A stretch of DNA of 14,528 nucleotides from Bacillota bacterium (GCA_023388515.1 JAEWGD010000019.1:1-14528); one strand, 5' to 3'. Shown: positions 7,302-14,404, numbered from the stretch's first letter. Program-made: numbers and translations. The notes: generated by a model not told the origin, from the sequence alone.

Positions 7302-8187
7302 AAACTAATATTGTACCTTTATTGTCAATTTCAAGCATTTTAACATTCCAATTATTAAGCCCATGCTTGTCTAATGCAAATCTTAATTTGCCTAGAAAAT
7401 ACTCATTATTCTCATCTACAATCGACATAATTGACGGCCCTGCACCACTTATATAAACTGCATAAGCACCTAGAGTATATGCCAAATCAAAAACGAATTT
7501 CGCATGAGGTATAAGCTCCATTCGGTAAGGTTGGTGAAGTCTATCTTCAACTGCTGTTCTTAAATTTTCATACTTTCCAGTCAAAAGTGATGATGAAAAC
7601 AACGCTGCACGAGATAAATTATAAACAGCATCTTTATGGGCGATTTCTTTCGGCAAGCAATCCCTTGCAAGCTCTGTACACAACTCAAAATCAGGTATCG
7701 CCACAACAAATTTTAAAGTAGTAAGCACCTCTTGTTTCACCCAATGGACGCATTTCCCATCAAAAACAGCAGTAACAATTCCACCTAAAAGTGCAGGGGC
7801 AGTGTTATCGGGATGCCCCTCAATTTGTGCTGATAAATTTACCATATCATCAAGCGTAAGCGGGTTCCCCATAAGCGTATTCGCACCAACAAGACCAGCA
7901 ATAATACAAGCCGAGCTACTGCCCAGTCCCCTTGTCATAGGGATATTGTTTTCTTGTATAATCTTCAACCCCACGAATTGTTTTCCACATATTTCATAGA
8001 GTGATTTTGCAGATTTATATATCAAATTCTTTTCATCACAAGGCACTTTCACGCCATCAAGAGATGATATATCCACTCCGTCATATTCTTCCATTTGCAC
8101 ATAATTATAATAGTTCAACGCTAATCCAAGTGCATCAAAGCCTGCTCCTAAATTCGCACTAGTTGCAGGAATTTGTATCTTTATCAC
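7300..8187 (-). CDS. thrB: Homoserine kinase
   Basis: Phosphorylates homoserine to O-phosphohomoserine, the penultimate step to threonine. It is a GHMP kinase of 295 residues. IPATSANLGAGFDALG (6-21) is the family opening. PMTRGLGSSSA (83-93) is the phosphate-binding loop. EGHPDNTAPALLGG (123-136) and YISGAGPSIMS near the C-terminus are the remaining GHMP motifs. The start is GTG, supported by AAGGAG 8 nt upstream; there is no better ATG. It follows hom by only 14 nt, so the two are clearly one operon. threonine synthase (thrC) is not in the window. Confidence 0.96.
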   Translation of the reverse strand: MIKIQIPATSANLGAGFDALGLALNYYNYVQMEEYDGVDISSLDGVKVPCDEKNLIYKSAKSLYEICGKQFVGLKIIQENNIPMTRGLGSSSACIIAGLVGANTLMGNPLTLDDMVNLSAQIEGHPDNTAPALLGGIVTAVFDGKCVHWVKQEVLTTLKFVVAIPDFELCTELARDCLPKEIAHKDAVYNLSRAALFSSSLLTGKYENLRTAVEDRLHQPYRMELIPHAKFVFDLAYTLGAYAVYISGAGPSIMSIVDENNEYFLGKLRFALDKHGLNNWNVKMLEIDNKGTILV

Positions 8188-8201
8188 TAAAAATGCTCCT
8201 T

Positions 8202-9422
8202 CTAATCAATATCTAAAACAGAAATCATCGACTTAACCTTTATTCCATTTTCTTCTATCTTTATCTTTAGCTTTACAGCATCTTTAATGCACATCATATG
8301 TGTAGTAAACGCAATTTCTTCAGTATCACTAACAGAAATATACTCAACATCACCGAACAAATCTGAATTCATTCTATCTACACGGAAATACATTCTTGAC
8401 TGGGATTTGCAATATTCTTCAATATAGCTAATGTCAGAACTATCATCCCAATACTGTGAAAATACCATTCTATCATGCTTAACCGACTCAATAAGGTCAG
8501 CAATAACCGCACTTGCTGTTGGCAATTTACCAGCACCTTTACCGTAAAACATAGTCTTTCCTATTGCATCTCCAGCAACCATAACTGCGTTGAAAACATC
8601 ATCAACCCTTGAAATAAGGTTGTCATATGGAACAAGCTTTGGCTCAACAGAAATATGGATTTTACCATTCTCAAGCATCTTAACGCTCCCAACTAGCTTA
8701 ATTGAGCCACCCCATGCTTTAGAAAACTCAACGTCTTGTAAAGTAATTCCTCTTATACCCTTTGTGTATACACTCTTTGGATAAACATGCTTTCCAAATG
8801 CTAACGATGCCAAAATGCAAATTTTTCTACAAGCATCATTACCCTCAACATCATCTGTTGGGTCTTTTTCAGCATACCCTAAATCCTGTGCGAGCTTTAA
8901 AGCATCATCAAAGCTCATCTGTTCATCAATCATCTTAGTAAGAATGAAATTAGTCGTACCGTTCAGTATTCCCGATATTTCCGTAATCTCATTTGCAGCA
9001 AGGCATCTATGCAACGGACGAATTATAGGTATAGCTCCGCCAACGCTTGCTTCAAAGAAGAAATTGCAATCCATCTTTTTAGCAATCGCAAGAAGTTCTG
9101 CACCCTTTTCTGCAACAAGCTCTTTATTCGATGTTGAAACACTTTTACCCTTTTCAAGGCAAGCCTTAACAAAACTGTATGCTGGATCAATACCACCCAT
9201 GCACTCAGCAACTGCTCTTACTTCATCATCATTAATTATAATATTTACATCTTTAACAAACTTATCTTTATATAGGCTATCAGGAAAATCTCTAATATCA
9301 AGAATGTACTTTATATCAACCTCTTGTCCAGCTTTTTTCTCAATATGCTGTTTATTCTTATACAGCAATTCAACAACACCAGAACCAACAACCCCGTAAC
9401 CCAATACTGCAATTTTAGACAT
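8202..9422 (-). CDS. hom: Homoserine dehydrogenase with a shortened C-terminal ACT region
   Basis: Reduces aspartate semialdehyde to homoserine with NAD(P)H, the branch point for threonine and methionine. It has 406 residues. A Rossmann fold opens with GYGVVGSG (8-15), and STSNKELVA (96-104) carries Lys100. The catalytic domain shows ASVGGAIPIIRPL (125-137), SGILNGTTNFIL (150-161), GYAEKDPTDDVEGNDACRKICIL (182-204, catalytic-region Lys200) and GKGAGKLPTASAV (294-306). Gram-positive enzymes usually carry an ACT domain with a PGVLA-type ligand loop at the C-terminus. Here residues about 343-406 keep the first strand (YFRV) and the end (EEIAFTTH onward), but the loop and first helix are replaced by a short divergent segment. 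AGGAG lies upstream of the ATG. A stand-alone ACT protein is encoded 15 nt upstream. Confidence 0.96.
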   Translation of the reverse strand: MSKIAVLGYGVVGSGVVELLYKNKQHIEKKAGQEVDIKYILDIRDFPDSLYKDKFVKDVNIIINDDEVRAVAECMGGIDPAYSFVKACLEKGKSVSTSNKELVAEKGAELLAIAKKMDCNFFFEASVGGAIPIIRPLHRCLAANEITEISGILNGTTNFILTKMIDEQMSFDDALKLAQDLGYAEKDPTDDVEGNDACRKICILASLAFGKHVYPKSVYTKGIRGITLQDVEFSKAWGGSIKLVGSVKMLENGKIHISVEPKLVPYDNLISRVDDVFNAVMVAGDAIGKTMFYGKGAGKLPTASAVIADLIESVKHDRMVFSQYWDDSSDISYIEEYCKSQSRMYFRVDRMNSDLFGDVEYISVSDTEEIAFTTHMMCIKDAVKLKIKIEENGIKVKSMISVLDID

Positions 9423-9437
9423 TTATAAATTTCTCCT

Positions 9438-9881
9438 TTATTCACTTGATAAAATTTTCACTCCAACAACGCCATTAAGCTGTGAAATATTTGACTTAAT
9501 TGTATAAATCTCATCCATTGAGCCGTTCAAACGCAAAGAAATAGTAATTGCAGCAACTCCATCAATCGGAATTGTTTGATTAACCGTCAAAATATTTGCG
9601 TTAAGCAGGTGAAGTGACACTAAAACACTTGATAAAACTCCAGGCTCATCTTTAAGCTCTGCGTAAATAGTAATAATTTTATTCGTTAACTCCTTATCAT
9701 AGGAAAATATCGAATCCTTGTACTTATAAAAAGCACTTCTGGAAATGCCAACTTTTTTGCAGGCAGCAACAGAGCTTTTTTCTTCCTTGTTGGCAAGTAG
9801 CTTTTTTACTTCAATAACCTTAATAATAACCTCAGGAAGCACACTCGAATCAACAAGAACAAGTTGTGAATATTCGTTCAT
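9438..9881 (-). CDS. HTH-ACT domain protein, UPF0735/PheB-like
   Basis: A small predicted amino-acid sensor of 147 residues. The N-terminal part contains a helix-turn-helix-like segment at about 36-56 (SSVAACKKVGISRSAFYKYK). The C-terminal part is an ACT domain (about 69-145) with the ligand-binding loop KDEPGVLSSVL at 77-87. Length and layout match the UPF0735 ACT family, whose Bacillus member is called PheB. It is the first gene of the operon with hom and thrB, which suggests it senses threonine or a related amino acid and modulates hom expression or activity; that role is inferred from context. GGAG lies 10 nt before the ATG, a little far but with no better alternative. Confidence 0.9.
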   Translation of the reverse strand: MNEYSQLVLVDSSVLPEVIIKVIEVKKLLANKEEKSSVAACKKVGISRSAFYKYKDSIFSYDKELTNKIITIYAELKDEPGVLSSVLVSLHLLNANILTVNQTIPIDGVAAITISLRLNGSMDEIYTIKSNISQLNGVVGVKILSSE

Positions 9882-9952
9882 CCAAACAACACTCCGTCTT
9901 AAAAATAATTAAATATAGTCCACCACACGAAAACAATTGTATTTCTAACATA

Positions 9953-9982
9953 ACTATACCACATTAAAATGAATTTTGTCAA
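9953..9982 (-). promoter_or_regulatory. Sigma-A promoter of the ACT-hom-thrB operon
   Basis: On the minus strand: perfect -35 TTGACA (9982-9977), 18-nt spacer, -10 TATAGT (9958-9953) with an extended TGG. Transcription should start near 9946, leaving a leader of about 65 nt with no T-box or obvious attenuator. Confidence 0.75.
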
Positions 9983-9990
9983 TACTAGTT

Positions 9991-10016
9991 GAAAGATATT
10001 TTTTTATCCATCTTTC
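9991..10016. other. Inverted repeat upstream of the threonine operon promoter
   Basis: GAAAGAT (9991-9997) and ATCTTTC (10010-10016) form a 7-bp dyad with a 12-nt T-rich centre, ending 8 bp from the -35 box of the ACT-hom-thrB promoter. The position would suit an activator or repressor site, but one copy and AT-rich context make chance plausible. Confidence 0.25.
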
Positions 10017-10026
10017 CCCACTCATT

Positions 10027-10061
10027 AAAAAATAGCAACATACTGATTCCCCCTTGCTATT
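10027..10061 (-). terminator. Terminator-like hairpin on the minus strand, no gene assigned
   Basis: AATAGCAA (10031-10038) pairs perfectly with TTGCTATT (10054-10061) around a 15-nt loop that contains GGGGG on the minus strand. The minus-strand 3' side continues into TTTT (10030-10027). It could end an unseen minus-strand transcript coming from around 10100. A TTGACA lies at 10113-10108, but no convincing -10 follows it. Confidence 0.35.
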
Positions 10062-10137
10062 ACATGGTGATTAACATCTAAAAAAGGTCTGTTTTATTAA
10101 TGCGTTTTGTCAACACTTCTAAATTATTAAAATTCTA

Positions 10138-10166
10138 TTGACAAATTAAAAAAATTGCTATAAAAT
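10138..10166 (+). promoter_or_regulatory. Sigma-A promoter of glnN
   Basis: Perfect -35 TTGACA (10138-10143), 17-nt spacer, -10 TAAAAT (10161-10166). A start near 10173 gives a leader of about 110 nt containing the structures at 10195-10273. Confidence 0.7.
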
Positions 10167-10194
10167 AATGATATTAAATAATAATAAAAATTAA

Positions 10195-10234
10195 ATATCA
10201 GAAACAATGGCGTTTCAATATAAAGCATTTTTTT
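10195..10234 (+). promoter_or_regulatory. ANTAR-type hairpin and overlapping weak terminator in the glnN leader
   Basis: GAAAC (10201-10205) and GTTTC (10212-10216) close a hexaloop AATGGC with A at position 1 and G at position 4, the signature of ANTAR-protein RNA targets. ATAT/ATAT pairing (10195-10198, 10218-10221) can extend the stem. A competing hairpin uses the loop and 3' arm (10207-10214 region) with AAAGCATT (10222-10229) and runs into a T tract to 10234, but it contains two bulged G's and is weak. The second ANTAR hexaloop expected in the full motif was not found, so this is a candidate only. No ANTAR protein is encoded in the window. Confidence 0.4.
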
Positions 10235-10254
10235 AACTTGCTTTGTGTTTGGAA

Positions 10255-10273
10255 CTCCTTTTATTTTAAGGAG
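10255..10273 (+). promoter_or_regulatory. Hairpin sequestering the glnN Shine-Dalgarno
   Basis: CTCCTT (10255-10260) pairs perfectly with AAGGAG (10268-10273) across a 7-nt loop, covering most of the ribosome binding site AAGGAGG that lies 7 nt before the glnN ATG. When folded it would limit initiation. Confidence 0.5.
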
Positions 10274-10281
10274 GATTTTTT

Positions 10282-12384
10282 ATGCCCGAAACATTGAAAA
10301 AGCAAAACTTTGCTGACTATTTTGGTTGTGATGTTTTTAATGAAACTGTAATGAGAGATAGACTCCCTAAAGACGTATTCAAGGCTGTTATGAAAACTAA
10401 AAATTTAGGAATTTCTTTAGATAGCACTGTTGCAAATATAGTTGCTAATGCTATGAAGGATTGGGCTGTTGAAAAGGGTGCTACTCACTATACACACTGG
10501 TTTCAGCCTATGACGGGTATTACTGCTGAAAAGCATGACTCATTCTTATCTCCCTCCGATAATGGTAAAATTATTCTTGAATTCTCAGGTAAGGAACTTG
10601 TTAAGGGTGAACCAGACGCTTCATCATTCCCATCTGGAGGCTTGAGGGCTACATTTGAGGCAAGAGGTTATACTGCTTGGGACCCTACATCTAATGCTTT
10701 CATAAAAGATGATTCCCTTTATATCCCTACTGCTTTTTGCTCATATACAGGAGAAATTCTTGATAAAAAGACACCTCTTCTTCGTTCTATGGAAATTATT
10801 AATGAGCAAGTTTTAAGGATATTAAAATTATTTGGAAATACCAAAGCAACAAGAGTAATGACTACTGTTGGTGCTGAACAAGAATATTTCTTAATTGATA
10901 AAAAATTATATGAACAGCGTAAAGACTTGTTTTTGACAGGCAGAACGCTTTTTGGTGCAAAGCCTCCTAAGGGACAAGAACTTGAGGACCACTACTTTGG
11001 TAACATTAAAAAGAGAGTTTCTGATTTCATGAAGGATTTGGATAAAGAACTTTGGAAACTCGGTGTGTTTGCTAAAACAGAACATAATGAGGCTGCACCT
11101 GCACAGCATGAGCTAGCTCCCCTATTCACTACTGCAAACATAGCAGCCGACCATAATCAGCTTACTATGGAATTGATGAAAAAAATTGCATTAAAGCATG
11201 ATTTGATGTGCTTACTACATGAAAAGCCTTTCGCTGGGGTTAATGGCTCTGGTAAGCATAATAACTGGTCACTTTCTGCAAATGATGGACAAAATCTTCT
11301 TGACCCAGGTGATACACCACAGGAAAACTTGCAATTTCTTCTTTTCCTCTGTGCTATTATAAAAGCTGTTCATGAATATTCACCACTACTTAGATTGTCG
11401 GCATCAAGTGCTGGGAATGACCATCGTTTAGGTGCTAATGAAGCTCCTCCTGCGATCGTATCTATATTTATCGGCAGTAACCTTGAGGACGTTCTTTATG
11501 CATTGGAAAAAGGAAAAACTTATATAGCACCTACAAATCAAGAGTTTTTAATCGGTGTAGATGCTCTGCCAAACTTCCCTAAGGACGCTACTGACAGAAA
11601 CAGAACTTCCCCTTTTGCATTCACTGGAAATAAGTTTGAGTTTAGAATGCTTGGTTCTTCCGATTCAATTTCATGTGTTAATACAATAATTAACACCATT
11701 GTAGCACAGGTTCTAAGTGAATTTGCAGATGAACTTGAAAAGGCTGATGACTTTGATTTAGCATTACAAAAGCTTATGGCTAAAACAATAAAAGAACATA
11801 AGCAGATTATCTTTAACGGCAATGGCTATTCTGATGAATGGGTTATTGAGGCTGAAAAACGTGGCTTGCCAAACCTTGTAACAACAGCAGATGCTTTACC
11901 ATACTACTTACAAGATAATTTTGTAGCAATGTTTGAGAAATTCAAGGTATATACAAGAGCTGAGATTGCATCAAGAACTGAAATTTTGCTTGATAATTAC
12001 AATAAAGTTATAAATATTGAGGCCTTAACTATGCTGGATATGGCTAATAAGCAAATCTTGCCTTCAGCTATAAAATATACTAAAGAATTATGTGACACTG
12101 TTATTGCTAAGAAAGCTGTTGGGATTGAGGGTGGTGCAGAGGAAAAACTTTTATATAGACTTTCTAATATCACAAATGGTTTAGGAGAAGCTATTACTGC
12201 TCTTAACCAAACAATAATTGATTCAAAAAATTGCAATGGAGTACAAGAATTATCAAAGTATTGTAAAAATGAAATTCTTCTTAGTATGCAATCATTAAGA
12301 GTTTTAGCTGATGAGTTAGAAACCATTATGCCCGAAACATTATGGCCTTTCCCAACATATTTAAGTTTATTGTTTATGATTTAG
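10282..12384 (+). CDS. glnN: Glutamine synthetase type III
   Basis: Makes glutamine from glutamate, ammonium and ATP. The 700-residue length is characteristic of type III enzymes (about 700, against about 450 for type I). Type III hallmarks are present: THWFQPMTGITAEKHDSF (71-88), SSFPSGGLRATFEARGYTAWD (114-134), GAEQEYFL (197-204, metal-binding Glu), EHNEAAPAQHELAP (267-280), NGSGKHNNWSLS (321-332), AGNDHRLGANEAPPAI (377-392) and NRTSPFAFTGNKFEFRM. The C-terminus is a long helical region ending LWPFPTYLSLLF. The start ATG follows AAGGAGG by 7 nt, and that site can be hidden in a hairpin. The gene is monocistronic, with its own promoter and a strong terminator at 12398-12434. Regulation by an RNA leader is likely but unproven. 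Confidence 0.97.
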   Translation: MPETLKKQNFADYFGCDVFNETVMRDRLPKDVFKAVMKTKNLGISLDSTVANIVANAMKDWAVEKGATHYTHWFQPMTGITAEKHDSFLSPSDNGKIILEFSGKELVKGEPDASSFPSGGLRATFEARGYTAWDPTSNAFIKDDSLYIPTAFCSYTGEILDKKTPLLRSMEIINEQVLRILKLFGNTKATRVMTTVGAEQEYFLIDKKLYEQRKDLFLTGRTLFGAKPPKGQELEDHYFGNIKKRVSDFMKDLDKELWKLGVFAKTEHNEAAPAQHELAPLFTTANIAADHNQLTMELMKKIALKHDLMCLLHEKPFAGVNGSGKHNNWSLSANDGQNLLDPGDTPQENLQFLLFLCAIIKAVHEYSPLLRLSASSAGNDHRLGANEAPPAIVSIFIGSNLEDVLYALEKGKTYIAPTNQEFLIGVDALPNFPKDATDRNRTSPFAFTGNKFEFRMLGSSDSISCVNTIINTIVAQVLSEFADELEKADDFDLALQKLMAKTIKEHKQIIFNGNGYSDEWVIEAEKRGLPNLVTTADALPYYLQDNFVAMFEKFKVYTRAEIASRTEILLDNYNKVINIEALTMLDMANKQILPSAIKYTKELCDTVIAKKAVGIEGGAEEKLLYRLSNITNGLGEAITALNQTIIDSKNCNGVQELSKYCKNEILLSMQSLRVLADELETIMPETLWPFPTYLSLLFMI

Positions 12385-12397
12385 TTTAGCATACATA

Positions 12398-12440
12398 AAA
12401 ACTGCTCTAGTCCAATATGGATTAGAGCAGTTTTATTTTG
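12398..12440 (+). terminator. glnN intrinsic terminator
   Basis: A 16-bp stem with one G-T pair (12398-12413 with 12419-12434, loop AATAT) starts 14 nt after the glnN stop. The 3' arm ends in TTTT and continues ATTTT. Confidence 0.85.
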
Positions 12441-12500
12441 TATATAACAGCTAAAATTTTCTGCTTATATGTAATAATTTTACATACTCGGGCAAGAAAA

Positions 12501-12527
12501 AGAACTTATCTATAAAAGATAAGTTCT
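12501..12527 (-). terminator. abrB intrinsic terminator
   Basis: An 11-bp perfect stem (12501-12511 with 12517-12527, 5-nt loop) is followed on the minus strand by TTTTTCTT. It lies 34 nt beyond the abrB stop. Confidence 0.75.
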
Positions 12528-12561
12528 AAAGAAATAAAACTCAACGTACAATAGTTTGAAA

Positions 12562-12801
12562 CTAGTCTTTTAGTTCGCCCATGCAAACAGCACAAACACA
12601 CTTAGTTTTGAAGTCGCCTAAATCTTCGTTGCTTCCGCAGAATACACATGAAGATTTATACTTCTTAAGTATGATTGAATCTTGGTCCACATAGATTTCC
12701 AAAGCGTCCTTTTCAGCAATATCGAGTGTTCGTCTTAACTCGATTGGTAGTACAATTCTTCCTAGTTCGTCAATTTTTCTTACAATTCCTGTTGATTTCA
12801 T
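12562..12801 (-). CDS. abrB: AbrB-family transition-state transcription regulator with a Cys-rich tail
   Basis: A small DNA-binding protein of 79 residues. Residues 1-47 are a typical SpoVT/AbrB swapped-hairpin domain (STGIVRKIDELGRIVLPIELRRTL, then EKDALEIYVDQDSIILKKY), which dimerises and binds AT-rich promoters. In Bacillus AbrB represses post-exponential genes and sporulation. The C-terminal tail differs from Bacillus AbrB: Cys52, Cys55, Cys70 and Cys73 form two CxxC pairs that could bind zinc, with an extra Cys68. Clostridial AbrB homologues commonly have such a tail. AGGAGG precedes the ATG. The gene stands alone between a promoter at 12867-12896 and a terminator at 12501-12527. The AT-rich 12900-13068 region separates it from divergent spmAB. 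Confidence 0.93.
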   Translation of the reverse strand: MKSTGIVRKIDELGRIVLPIELRRTLDIAEKDALEIYVDQDSIILKKYKSSCVFCGSNEDLGDFKTKCVCAVCMGELKD

Positions 12802-12866
12802 TTTAAACTCCTCCTAATTATTATTCATATTGAGTTTATCGTACATAGTTTCCATTTACTACATCA

Positions 12867-12896
12867 AGTATACATCTTTTCGACCTGTTTTGTCAA
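12867..12896 (-). promoter_or_regulatory. Sigma-A promoter of abrB
   Basis: On the minus strand: perfect -35 TTGACA (12896-12891), 18-nt spacer, -10 TATACT (12872-12867). The leader is about 60 nt. Confidence 0.75.
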
Positions 12897-12981
12897 GCGT
12901 TTTTTTAGATATTTTTAAATTTTTTAATATTTTACCATTTATGCAATAGAATTATGTTTTTTTGTGCATTTTTCATATAGA

Positions 12982-13010
12982 TTGACCAAAATTATAAGCA
13001 TTTTTACCAT
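12982..13010 (+). promoter_or_regulatory. Possible spmAB promoter
   Basis: TTGACC (12982-12987), 17-nt spacer, TACCAT (13005-13010) is a weak vegetative-type match. Sporulation-specific sigma factors would be expected for spmAB in Bacillus, but I see no convincing SigE or SigG box in this very AT-rich 270-nt gap. Confidence 0.3.
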
Positions 13011-13068
13011 GTCAATTTAAATTAGTACTGCTTTAAAGTAAATATTTGTAACGGAGAGTGTAGAAAAA

Positions 13069-13653
13069 ATGATGAAGTTTGTGTTCGGATTTATGATAAT
13101 TGCTGCTGTCGTTTTTGGAATATCATCTGGAAATATTGATGGTGTTTCCAACGCTGTATTAGAAGAGGGTGTAAATGCTATTGAGCTATCGCTATATATG
13201 ATTGGTGGAATGTGTGTTTGGGGTGGTATTTTAAAAATTGCTGATAAGGCTGGCATAACAAAAATGTTATCCGTTCTGTTTAAACCGATAGCAAAGCTTC
13301 TGTTCAAGAACCTCGATTTCAACGGCAAGGCATACAAAGCTATCTCAATGAATGTTATAGCAAATATACTCGGTCTGGGCAATGCCGCTACCCCTTTTGG
13401 ATTGGAAGCTATGAAAGAACTTGAAAAGGAAGAAAACCTATCCGACACTGCCTCCAATAACATGGTGGTTTTTACAGTTTTGAACACTGCCTCAATAACG
13501 CTAATACCGACCACTGTCGCTATGCTTAGACTCAAACATGGCTCGCCCTATCCTCTTGATGTCCTGCCTGCAATTTTACTGAATTCGCTAATTTCACTAA
13601 CGGTAGCAATTATACTAACTAAAATAATAAATTCGCTAAGGAGTAAAAAATGA
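13069..13653 (+). CDS. spmA: Spore maturation protein A
   Basis: A multi-pass membrane protein of 194 residues with a nucleoside-recognition (Gate) domain. Hydrophobic segments lie near 4-20, 40-58, 95-112, 132-152 and 165-187. The conserved ANILGLGNAATPFGLEAM motif is at 98-115. SpmA acts with SpmB in dehydration of the spore core and heat resistance in Bacillus and Clostridium; the molecular activity is not settled. The start is the first of two adjacent ATG codons, with GGAGAG about 10-12 nt upstream, so the second (13072) is equally possible. Its stop overlaps the spmB ATG by 4 nt (ATGA), so the pair is translationally coupled. Confidence 0.95.
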   Translation: MMKFVFGFMIIAAVVFGISSGNIDGVSNAVLEEGVNAIELSLYMIGGMCVWGGILKIADKAGITKMLSVLFKPIAKLLFKNLDFNGKAYKAISMNVIANILGLGNAATPFGLEAMKELEKEENLSDTASNNMVVFTVLNTASITLIPTTVAMLRLKHGSPYPLDVLPAILLNSLISLTVAIILTKIINSLRSKK

Positions 13654-14171
13654 ATTTATCTTCATATATACTACCCATTTTTATAGGATTAATACTCATT
13701 GTAGGATTAATTAAACACGTTGACGTTTTCAGCGAATTCATTGATGGTGCAAAAGAAAATCTAAAGGTTGGTGTGGACATACTGCCAACACTTATTGCAC
13801 TCATGACAGCAATAGGAATGTTCAAGGCATCTGGTGCAATAGATCTAATCACTTCTGCAGTAAGCCCGTTAATTAACACACTAGGATTCCCTGCTGAATG
13901 TGTCGCATTGGCTCTCATACGTCCTATATCAGGCAGTGGTGCATTGGCAGTGTACGAATCAATACTGAACGATTGCGGTCCTGACGGCTTTGCTGGGCGT
14001 GTTGCAAGCGTTATGCTAGGCTCAACTGAAACAACATTTTATACTATTGCAGTTTATTACAGCGTTACTAAAATTAAAAAAACACGTCATACTCTATTAT
14101 GCTCATTATCTGGTGATTTAACAGGATTTATTTTTAGTGCATTGCTTGTGAGGCTGTTTTTTGTCAGTTAG
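13650..14171 (+). CDS. spmB: Spore maturation protein B
   Basis: Membrane partner of SpmA, 173 residues, also a Gate-domain protein. Hydrophobic segments lie near 4-22, 42-62, 75-95, 118-138 and 150-172. Conserved motifs include LKVGVDILPTLIALMTAIGMF, RPISGSGAL and GSTETTFYTIAVYY, all typical of SpmB. A likely ribosome binding site (AAGGAG, 13638-13643) lies inside the end of spmA. In Bacillus dacB follows spmAB in the operon; here it does not, and a tRNA gene follows instead. No strong terminator is seen after the stop. Confidence 0.95.
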   Translation: MNLSSYILPIFIGLILIVGLIKHVDVFSEFIDGAKENLKVGVDILPTLIALMTAIGMFKASGAIDLITSAVSPLINTLGFPAECVALALIRPISGSGALAVYESILNDCGPDGFAGRVASVMLGSTETTFYTIAVYYSVTKIKKTRHTLLCSLSGDLTGFIFSALLVRLFFVS

Positions 14172-14185
14172 TTATAAAAATGTCC

Positions 14186-14205
14186 ACAATATCCGCTAAT
14201 ATTGT
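14186..14205 (+). other. Hairpin after spmB
   Basis: ACAATAT (14186-14192) and ATATTGT (14199-14205) form a 7-bp perfect stem with a 6-nt loop 14 nt beyond the spmB stop. There is no T tract, so it would be at best a weak terminator or 3'-end stabiliser. Confidence 0.3.
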
Positions 14206-14253
14206 CTAAAACTTGTATTATATAAAATAATAAAACTTTTTTTGAAAAAGGTA

Positions 14254-14282
14254 TTGACATTCGTAATATTATTTGGTATAAT
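14254..14282 (+). promoter_or_regulatory. Consensus sigma-A promoter for tRNA-Lys
   Basis: Perfect -35 TTGACA (14254-14259), exact 17-nt spacer, perfect -10 TATAAT (14277-14282) and an extended TGG. This is the strongest promoter in the window, as expected for a stable RNA. The start near 14289 gives a pre-tRNA leader of about 40 nt. Confidence 0.88.
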
Positions 14283-14291
14283 AAATAACGT

Positions 14292-14317
14292 TGTCAGAAG
14301 TTCAGTAATTCTTGACA
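14292..14317 (+). other. Hairpin in the pre-tRNA-Lys leader
   Basis: TGTCA-GAA (14292-14299) pairs with TTC-T-TGACA (14309-14317) as an 8-bp stem with one bulged T. It lies just after the predicted transcription start and 11 nt before the mature tRNA, so it may affect RNase P processing. Confidence 0.35.
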
Positions 14318-14328
14318 CAATAAGTTTT

Positions 14329-14404
14329 GAGACATTAGCTCAGCCGGTAGAGCATACGCCTTTTAAGCGTAGGGCCGAGGGTTCGAATCCCTCATGTCTC
14401 ACCA
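14329..14404 (+). tRNA. tRNA-Lys (anticodon UUU)
   Basis: A full cloverleaf of 76 nt including an encoded CCA. Acceptor stem GAGACAT/ATGTCTC (14329-14335, 14394-14400), D stem GCTC/GAGC, anticodon stem TACGC/GCGTA with loop CTTTTAA and anticodon TTT at 14362-14364, 5-nt variable loop, T stem GAGGG/CCCTC with TTCGAAT loop. Discriminator A at 14401 and CCA at 14402-14404. U33 and A37 are in place. Decodes AAA and AAG. Confidence 0.97.

Noticed and set aside
8815..9399. Long 194-codon open frame on the plus strand opposite hom
   Set aside because: It lies wholly antisense to hom, has no ribosome binding site and its composition mirrors the hom codons; a shadow frame.
10060..10077. Five-codon minus-strand frame MLITM upstream of the threonine operon, as a possible attenuator peptide
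   Set aside because: No ribosome binding site, only one Thr codon and no downstream alternative-fold attenuator; too little to support.
10282..12341. Same 14-base string (ATGCCCGAAACATT) at the start and near the end of glnN
   Set aside because: Both copies are in frame, encode MPET and lie in normal parts of the enzyme; no sign of duplication around them. Probably chance.
12469..12485. ATGTAA/TTACAT dyad near the glnN end resembling a GlnR/TnrA site
   Set aside because: The spacing is 5 nt between TGTAA and TTACA, while the TGTNA-N7-TNACA operator needs 7, and it lies downstream of the gene between two terminators.
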